NCBI GenBank assembly: GCA_036703985.1
Contig: DATNQN010000001.1
Location: forward strand, 1 to 64,000
From: Leptolyngbyaceae cyanobacterium
GTDB lineage: Bacteria > Cyanobacteriota > Cyanobacteriia > Cyanobacteriales > Aerosakkonemataceae
Direction: 5' to 3'
DNA length: 64,000 bases
Positions 58,393-64,000 of the stretch are shown here, in pieces. The position numbers were made by a program, and so were the translations under genes. The notes beneath the pieces are model-generated. The model worked only from the letters and a program-made list of their open reading frames with translations, was not told the DNA's origin and searched no databases. Within the stretch, counting starts at the first letter, position 1; the number at the start of each line of letters is the position of its first letter.

Positions 58393-58473
58393 TCGTTAAA
58401 TGAAGGGTCGGGAAATACGGTTACAGATAAAATGAGTAAGGCGAATAACGTTACTATTAACGGTGTAACTTGG
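58393..58473 (+). pseudogene. Relic of a LamG-domain end (SLNEGSGNTVTDKMSKANN)
   Basis: The plus strand reads SLNEGSGNTVTDKMSKANN then VTINGVTW. This aligns with the end of the LamG domain of the two flanking genes (PLNECSGNTITDRTGKGNNG in the 58.9 kb gene, NECSGEQVTDQTGKGNNG in the 62.7 kb gene). The surrounding 730-base spacer has no usable frame, so this is the remains of a further family copy. Confidence 0.7.
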
Positions 58474-58870
58474 CTGTTTTCGCCACTAATATTGCCAAAT
58501 GGTTTGCAGGCGATCGCCCGAGCAAATTCCACGCATACTCGAATAACTTTGGTTTGAGCCAATCTGTCTTACCTCTACCCTGACATTGCTAAACCGGAGC
58601 TAGCTAATACTCATTTAGCCCAAATCAATAGGTAGGGAGACCCTACACATTTAGATTCATATACTTGGCAAATAATTATCAGGTGGTGAATGCGAGTGGA
58701 TTCGCTCATCAAATTTGCTTGTTCAATTACCTTGGTAAGTCGTGCTGAGCAATTGATATTGGGACAGCTAGATGAGGCTATCAGCTATCAAATTAATTGA
58801 ACAAAAAAGATAGTGCGACCGCATCAACTAACAAACTAAAACCTTTCATTCTTTTACAAAGGAGTAAATT

Positions 58871-60943
58871 ATGGCTGACCAACAATGCGTATTATCGTTT
58901 GATGGATACGATGATTATGTCAATTTGGGCAAAAAGCCTGAATTTAAAATTGACAAAAACCTCACCATAGAAGCTTGGATTTATGTGTCGTCTCACAAAC
59001 CTTGGGCTGGTATTATTTCTAATATTTTCGATACTGGCACTACAAACAGTGGCTACGGTCTACTCCTCGATTATTCTGCTGCTGCCGTCTGTTTTGGCGT
59101 AGTAGTTATTTCTACTGAAATTCACTATACCCGTACCGCACCTAACACCATTAACTTTTATCAGTGGCATCATATTGCGGGGACTTATGATGGGAAGGAA
59201 GCAAAACTGTATGTTGATGGTGTAGAAAAAGGAACAGCAGCGATTCCCGGAGCCAACATTAATTACAATCCAGAAAATGACCTGTTGCTTGGCAGGTTCA
59301 AAGATGATGATGAATCATACTTCTTTCCAGGAAAAATAGCTGAAGTCCGGCTGTGGAATGTGGTTCGTTCTCCAGAAGAAATTAAAGCCGCAATGAATCA
59401 TCGTCTCACAGGTAATGAGCCTGGACTGGTTGGTTACTGGCCTTTAAATGAATGCTCTGGAAATACTATTACTGACAGAACTGGCAAAGGGAATAACGGC
59501 ACCATTATCAGCACAACTTGGCAGCAACAAGAATTACCCATCCAACCTGCACCTGCACCAGAAGAGAAGAAGCCAGAACAAGCGTCCAAGTTTGTCAAAG
59601 TTGGGACAAAAGGTGGCGCGATCGCAGGCAAAGATTTTGACTTCCAACCAAAAGATACGGCATCCCGACTGAAAAAGATCGGAATGATGGCAGCTTGGGC
59701 GATCGGTACTTTTGAAGTTGAATACGAGAATACTACCTCTAGCCCTACCGAAACCTATCGTTTTGGCCCAGTTGGAAGCGGCGGTGGTCAAAAGGTAGAA
59801 GTCTCTATAGAACCAGGAGATTATCTCACTAAATTAACAGGAACTTGGGGACGGCAAGCACCCGGATATCCCAAGGAAGAAATCATTACCCTTCAGTTTG
59901 AAACTCATAAAGGTATTAAATCTTCCGTATTTGGTGGCGGAAGTGGACAATCAGAAACGGAACCCTTTATTTTAGAAGCCCCTGAAGGGCATGAAATTAT
60001 TGGTTTCTTCGGCACTCATGGTGGCCCGCAAGACCTGATCGTTCGCTTGGGAATTTATTGCCAACCCGTTCAGCAACCCGCCACACCGCAACCGACAACA
60101 ACTGAAGAGGGCGATCCTGAAGAGGTAGTTGAGAAGTTTGTAGAAGAGGAAAAGACGGGAACGGCAATTGGAGAAATTGCGATCGCAGACATCTCCTACA
60201 AAGGTAAAGTCAAGCGCACTCAATCTGATGAATATGTTGAGATTGTCAACAAAGGTACAGCAACCGTCGATCTATCCGGTTGGAAAATTTCCTCTGGTTT
60301 GAGTAAGAGACAAGCCTTTACTTTCCCCTCCGGAACCAAGTTAGAAGCAGGCAAAAGTTTCCGAGTTTATACTAACGAAGTTCACCCAGAAACAGGCGGT
60401 TTTAGTTTTGGTAGTGGATCGGGTATTTGGAGCGATAAAGGCGACGAAGCCAAACTATTTGATGCCCAAGGCAATCAAGTTGCAACTTTAGCCTATGGTG
60501 CGAGCAGTATTCCTGGCATCAAAGCAGAATTAGGTGTACCTCAACTAACAGTAAAAGTCAGCCCATCAGCAATTAATAAACAGAGCGCAATGGGAAGTAA
60601 GGTCACTTTCGTTGATGCCCTGAAACTAGCAATTCAAAGTTTCTTAGAAGATGATACCGAGATTGAAAGCCCATTGGCTCAAATGCTCAACGATCCAGGT
60701 GCTTATGGTTTACCACAGGGAGCAGATAAAGCAGCAGCAACAAAAGTGTTGCGTTCTTATCTGAATCAATCCACCTCTACTCTGACATTGCAAACAGCCA
60801 AGAGCCAGTATCCACCAGAAAATGGTGAAAAAGTTGATAATAACTGGATCTTTTTGTTGGAACTTCAGGAAATGAGCGGTCTGTATTGGGTGATTATCGA
60901 TCGTTCGGGTACAAAAGCACCCTACAACTACGGCGTGAGCTAA
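58871..60943 (+). CDS. Multidomain protein: LamG, jacalin-like lectin, lamin-tail and conserved C-terminal module
   Basis: 690 residues, ATG preceded by AAAGGAG. Residues about 1-215: LamG/concanavalin-like (VLSFDGYDDYVNLG, WHHIAGTYDGKEAKLYVDG, LTGNEPGLVGYWPLNECSG). About 238-397: jacalin-like lectin (FVKVGTKGGAIAGKDFDF, EGHEIIGFFGTHGGPQDLIV). About 433-556: lamin-tail domain (DEYVEIVNKGTATVDLSGW, FRVYTNEVHPETGGFSFGSG). About 573-690: a module shared with the neighbours, ending WVIIDRSGTKAPYNYG. No signal peptide or membrane segment, unusual for LamG/lectin proteins. Domain order suggests an adhesive or carbohydrate-binding scaffold; its location is unknown. Confidence 0.82.
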   Translation: MADQQCVLSFDGYDDYVNLGKKPEFKIDKNLTIEAWIYVSSHKPWAGIISNIFDTGTTNSGYGLLLDYSAAAVCFGVVVISTEIHYTRTAPNTINFYQWHHIAGTYDGKEAKLYVDGVEKGTAAIPGANINYNPENDLLLGRFKDDDESYFFPGKIAEVRLWNVVRSPEEIKAAMNHRLTGNEPGLVGYWPLNECSGNTITDRTGKGNNGTIISTTWQQQELPIQPAPAPEEKKPEQASKFVKVGTKGGAIAGKDFDFQPKDTASRLKKIGMMAAWAIGTFEVEYENTTSSPTETYRFGPVGSGGGQKVEVSIEPGDYLTKLTGTWGRQAPGYPKEEIITLQFETHKGIKSSVFGGGSGQSETEPFILEAPEGHEIIGFFGTHGGPQDLIVRLGIYCQPVQQPATPQPTTTEEGDPEEVVEKFVEEEKTGTAIGEIAIADISYKGKVKRTQSDEYVEIVNKGTATVDLSGWKISSGLSKRQAFTFPSGTKLEAGKSFRVYTNEVHPETGGFSFGSGSGIWSDKGDEAKLFDAQGNQVATLAYGASSIPGIKAELGVPQLTVKVSPSAINKQSAMGSKVTFVDALKLAIQSFLEDDTEIESPLAQMLNDPGAYGLPQGADKAAATKVLRSYLNQSTSTLTLQTAKSQYPPENGEKVDNNWIFLLELQEMSGLYWVIIDRSGTKAPYNYGVS

Positions 60944-61005
60944 TACCAATTTCCTGCCAATTCATCCAGACTTTATCTTGTAACAATTACTAACACAAGG
61001 TTGAG

Positions 61006-61035
61006 GCGATCGCATTTGATGATGGATGCGATCGC
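61006..61035. terminator. Hairpin with HIP1 arms downstream of the first LamG gene
   Basis: Arms GCGATCGCAT (61006-61015) and ATGCGATCGC (61026-61035), each containing HIP1, with a ten-base loop. Another stem-loop of a similar kind (GCGACCGCTCT ... AGAGGGCGGTCGC, 62582-62625) follows the next gene. Confidence 0.6.
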
Positions 61036-61122
61036 TCTCATCTCCCCCCTTTCCTAGAAGCTCATTAGACTTCTCAAAAAAATCAACAGCTTTGTTATTT
61101 ACCTCAATTAGGCGCTAATCAA

Positions 61123-62553
61123 ATGGACAAGAAATTCGGTAAAATATTTGTTGTCAATTCTGGTTCAACTTTCAGTAATACTGGATTTGAAAAATCTCCA
61201 GATACCGCAACTTTTGTACAAAATCTAGCGAACTGGTTTACGGGCGGTCGTCCGAGCAAGTTTTATTTCTACAGCGAAGAGGATGATTCATCTTATTCAA
61301 CGTTGATAGAAGCGATCGCTCAAGCAGGTCATACCTGGAATACAGAATATAATGAACTCGAAAATGTCGATGTCATTTTTACATCTCTGTCTATTGATTT
61401 TCCTGAAGATCTGTTGATGAATGCGGTAAAGAGCGGAATCAGCATTTGCATAATGCCTGATTGCGATACCCCTCAGAGTGAAAAAGATAACGAAGGAGGA
61501 GGGATTGGCTGGAACTGGTCTCTTTTACCTTTTGGTTTACAGTACAACAATCGTTATAACGGGATTTCTGGCAATCAACCCATTAATAGCAACCATCCGA
61601 TTTTTGCAGGAATTAAATCTCTGTATCAAGTCAATGGCACTTCGATTATGGATTTCCAACCTGAAGAATCAGCTAATCAAATTTTGGTTTCTCACGATGG
61701 AGAAGGGTTGTATGCAATCTTCGATTTGGCAAAGGCTTCAACACGGGTAAGAATTTCCCGAATTTTTTCGGATGGAACTGTTAAAGCTACCGAAGCTGAT
61801 GAATATATCGCTATTACCAATGATGGGTTAGTGGAAATAGATATTTCGGACTGGAAAATTCACGCCGTTAGTCGTAACCAAGACTTTACGTTTCCCCCAG
61901 GCACAAAACTAGGTAAAGGAGTCAAGTTCAAAGTTTATACAAACGAAGTTCATCCAGAGTCAGGCGGTTTTTCTTTCGGTAGCAAACGCTCTGTTTGGAA
62001 TAACAAAAGTGATGAGGCACAACTGTATGATGCTCAAGGAAATTTGGTGTCTAGCTATGCTTATACCGAACACAGTCAAAAATTAGCTAACTTAATGGCA
62101 AATTTAGACGTGTCCGTCTACCGCGAGGATGAAGAAGCTGGCATTCTAGAAGCTGATGCCGCCGCAATTAAAGCACAAAAAGCTTTAGACAATAAGATCG
62201 GTTTTGAGGAAGCCGTGGCACTTGCCTACGAGTGCTTTGCTTATTACAACGAAGAAGATGGCGTTGGCACTGCTTACGAAACAATTGGCGCTCGTGCTGA
62301 TGCTGCGGGCGTGCCATACCCCTATTTTATTGATGGCGAGATCTTCCCTTCGTCTTGGCACTACTTGCAAAAACCCAATACTACAATTACTCTGTGTACG
62401 TCAGAAACCCCCGCGCTGCCAACTAAAGGGGAAGGCATAGAAGCTAACTGGATATTGATGTTAAAAGTTCCCGAACTCAACAGCGTACATTGGGCAATTA
62501 TCGATCGCACGGGGGAAAAGGAACCTTACAACTACGGGACTCAATTGTCCTGA
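61123..62553 (+). CDS. Multidomain protein: GATase-like N-domain, lamin-tail, shared C-terminal module
   Basis: 476 residues. The N-terminal 205 residues differ from the flanking paralogues: IFVVNSGSTFSNTGFEKSPD, LENVDVIFTSLSIDF, SGISICIMPDCDTP and SNHPIFAGIKSLYQVNGT suggest a flavodoxin/class-I amidotransferase-like fold (ThuA-like), without a clear catalytic Cys. About 208-313 is a lamin-tail domain (DEYIAITNDGLVEIDISDW, FKVYTNEVHPESGGFSFGS). About 356-476 is the shared module ending WAIIDRTGEKEPYNYG. It looks like the same tail and C-module attached to a new head. No signal peptide. Confidence 0.75.
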   Translation: MDKKFGKIFVVNSGSTFSNTGFEKSPDTATFVQNLANWFTGGRPSKFYFYSEEDDSSYSTLIEAIAQAGHTWNTEYNELENVDVIFTSLSIDFPEDLLMNAVKSGISICIMPDCDTPQSEKDNEGGGIGWNWSLLPFGLQYNNRYNGISGNQPINSNHPIFAGIKSLYQVNGTSIMDFQPEESANQILVSHDGEGLYAIFDLAKASTRVRISRIFSDGTVKATEADEYIAITNDGLVEIDISDWKIHAVSRNQDFTFPPGTKLGKGVKFKVYTNEVHPESGGFSFGSKRSVWNNKSDEAQLYDAQGNLVSSYAYTEHSQKLANLMANLDVSVYREDEEAGILEADAAAIKAQKALDNKIGFEEAVALAYECFAYYNEEDGVGTAYETIGARADAAGVPYPYFIDGEIFPSSWHYLQKPNTTITLCTSETPALPTKGEGIEANWILMLKVPELNSVHWAIIDRTGEKEPYNYGTQLS

Positions 62554-62578
62554 GCAATTTTTGTTGCAACAGATGAAT

Positions 62579-62626
62579 GCGGCGACCGCTCTACAAAAAC
62601 TTAACAGAAAAGAGAGGGCGGTCGCA
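62579..62626. terminator. Stem-loop between the second and third multidomain genes
   Basis: GCGACCGCTCT pairs with AGAGGGCGGTCGC around an A-rich loop, about 25 bases past the stop codon of the 476-aa gene and about 40 bases before the start of the next gene. Confidence 0.55.
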
Positions 62627-62664
62627 TACACTAGAAACTTTTACTTTTTCAAAATGAGGAAATT

Positions 62665-64000
62665 ATGGCTGACCAACAATGCGTGCTGTCATTTGATGGA
62701 CAAGATGATTCGGTCAATTTAGGCAGAAAACCCGAATATAAAGTTGCCAGAACCATCACTCTAGAAGCTTGGATTTGTGCATCTGCTCAAAAACAATGGG
62801 CTGGGATTATCACGAATATTTACGACACTGGTGGGGCGGAAAGTGGATATGGTCTACTTTTGGATGGCGGTAGCGGCTTCTACTTTGGCTTAAAACTGCC
62901 ATCATCGGGAATTAACTATCCCTATACTACTGAAGCCAACACAATTAAACTCAATCAGTGGCATCACATTGCGGGGACTTATGACGGACAACAGATGAAG
63001 TTGTATGTCGATGGTGTGGAAAAAATCAAAAAAGAGATCGCCGCTAACAGCATTGATTACAGCATCGAAAATGACTTACTGCTGGGGATGTACAAAGATA
63101 ACGATGAATTTCACGCATTTCCAGGGAAAATAACCGAAGTTCGTCTGTGGAATGTCGCTCGTTCGGCAGAAGAAATCAAAGCCACAATGAATCAGCGTCT
63201 GCAAGGCAATGAAGCCGGACTGGTAGGCTATTGGCCTTTGAATGAGTGTTCTGGCGAGCAAGTTACTGACCAAACAGGTAAAGGTAACAACGGCACGATT
63301 AATGGCGCGACTTGGGTACGGGAAGAATTACCCATTCAACCTGCAACAACATCAAAACCAGAAGAGAAGCAGCCAGAAACAACCGTTACTCCGCAAGTAG
63401 AAATTACCCATATTCTCTACAAAGGTGAAGTCAAGAGAACTCAATCCGACGAGTACGTAGAGATTACCAATCAGGAAGATAAACCTGTCGATATATCAGG
63501 CTGGCAAATTGCTTCTGGGGTAGGACGCAATAAATTTTTCACGTTTCCTGCTGGAACAACACTAACCGCAGGTCAAAAAGTTCGAGTTTATACTAATGAA
63601 GTGCATCCAGAGACAGGTGGTTTTAGTTGCGGTAGCAAGCTGTCACTTTGGAAAGACACTGGTGATGAGGCAAAACTTTTAGATGCTAAAGGAAATTTGG
63701 TATCTGGTTTAGCCTATGACAGCAAAGGTAATTTCACGAAAATTACTAACGAGCAGACATCAGAAGCTACTTTCGAGAGCGTTAAAGCAGAACTGGGCGT
63801 TCCTAATCTCAAGCATAATATCAACGATGCTGATGTCAAAGCACAAACGACACCTCAGACAAAAGTAAGTTGCGTTGATGCTTTTAGAAAGGCTCTCAAG
63901 AGCTTTATTGAAGATGGCACTGACGACTTAAGTGCATTTGCAGAGGTTCGGGAATTCCCCTCTATGTACGACCTACCCGATGGTAATAATGATGCGAAAG
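62665..64000 (+). CDS. LamG plus lamin-tail protein (partial, C-terminus outside window)
   Basis: 445 complete codons from ATG 62665 (ribosome site AATGAGGAAATT), open to the right edge. LamG domain about 1-225 (VLSFDGQDDSVNLGRKPEYK, WHHIAGTYDGQQMKLYVDG), short Pro/Glu linker, lamin-tail about 244-375 (DEYVEITNQEDKPVDISGW, VRVYTNEVHPETGGFSCGSK), then the start of the C-terminal module (SCVDAFRKALKSFIEDGTDD). A close paralogue of the 58.9 kb gene but without its jacalin-like domain. No signal peptide. Confidence 0.85.
   Translation, partial: MADQQCVLSFDGQDDSVNLGRKPEYKVARTITLEAWICASAQKQWAGIITNIYDTGGAESGYGLLLDGGSGFYFGLKLPSSGINYPYTTEANTIKLNQWHHIAGTYDGQQMKLYVDGVEKIKKEIAANSIDYSIENDLLLGMYKDNDEFHAFPGKITEVRLWNVARSAEEIKATMNQRLQGNEAGLVGYWPLNECSGEQVTDQTGKGNNGTINGATWVREELPIQPATTSKPEEKQPETTVTPQVEITHILYKGEVKRTQSDEYVEITNQEDKPVDISGWQIASGVGRNKFFTFPAGTTLTAGQKVRVYTNEVHPETGGFSCGSKLSLWKDTGDEAKLLDAKGNLVSGLAYDSKGNFTKITNEQTSEATFESVKAELGVPNLKHNINDADVKAQTTPQTKVSCVDAFRKALKSFIEDGTDDLSAFAEVREFPSMYDLPDGNNDAK

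Noticed and set aside
58359..58562. Minus-strand 67-residue frame
   Set aside because: It is the antisense of the LamG relic at 58393-58473.

Overview
The window looks like a chromosomal segment of a filamentous cyanobacterium, probably Oscillatoriales-like. It carries psbQ, psaE and ndhO for oxygenic photosynthesis, a ccsA-type cytochrome c maturation gene, glgC, a PedR-like regulator and a cyanobacterial-type gshA. HIP1 octamers (GCGATCGC) are frequent, and the intergenic DNA is full of short direct and inverted repeats typical of such genomes. No rRNA, complete transposase gene, integrase or CRISPR array was seen.

Layout. 1-5.5 kb: partial ccsA (-), an alpha/beta hydrolase, psbQ, an FAD oxidoreductase, and a damaged membrane-protein locus. 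5.6-15.2 kb: a cache-type histidine kinase (-), a SET-domain protein (-) beside a divergent histone-deacetylase homologue (+), gshA, trmL, and a LysM/M23 murein hydrolase behind an 860-base leader. 15.4-22.4 kb: tRNA-Met, glycogen debranching-type glucosidase (-), two thioredoxin-fold peroxidases (+), a DnaJ-like chaperone, a P-loop kinase and glgC (all -). 22.6-29.2 kb: two very large tandem genes of unknown function (-); the downstream one has an SF2-helicase core. This is the most island-like part of the first half.

29.4-41.9 kb: M15-type peptidase, GH13 amylase, two fasciclin proteins, an ABC ATPase, a relic of an M28 peptidase, a DUF4342 protein, a methyltransferase divergent from a LysR regulator, the minC-minD-minE septum-placement cluster, tRNA-Thr and an aconitase-family (LeuC-like) dehydratase. 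42.0-50.7 kb: a SIR2-like DUF4917 protein, cyanase, a fructokinase-type sugar kinase, a PedR-like regulator, a DUF6391 protein, psaE with an unusual tail, mutM, ndhO, an unrecognised helical protein and a DUF4278 protein. 50.9-57.0 kb: gcvP and gcvH (-) for glycine cleavage, a repeat-rich 0.8 kb gap and an SLH/OprB-type outer-membrane porin. 57.2-64.0 kb: an alpha/beta hydrolase ending in an aromatic tandem repeat, then three tandem multidomain genes built from LamG, jacalin-like, lamin-tail and a shared C-terminal module, plus a relic of a further LamG copy.

How the parts relate. glgC, the debranching-type enzyme, the GH13 amylase and the fructokinase all serve sugar storage and mobilisation, but they are scattered rather than in one operon. 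gcvH-gcvP and minCDE are the clear functional clusters. The strongest candidates for undescribed systems are the 993-aa plus SF2-helicase gene pair and the LamG/jacalin/lamin-tail gene array. A second theme is repeat capture: dispersed low-complexity repeats have become in-frame protein sequence in the debranching-type enzyme and MutM, and probably in a peroxiredoxin-like protein and a hydrolase. All family calls come from reading the translated sequence; no database search was run.
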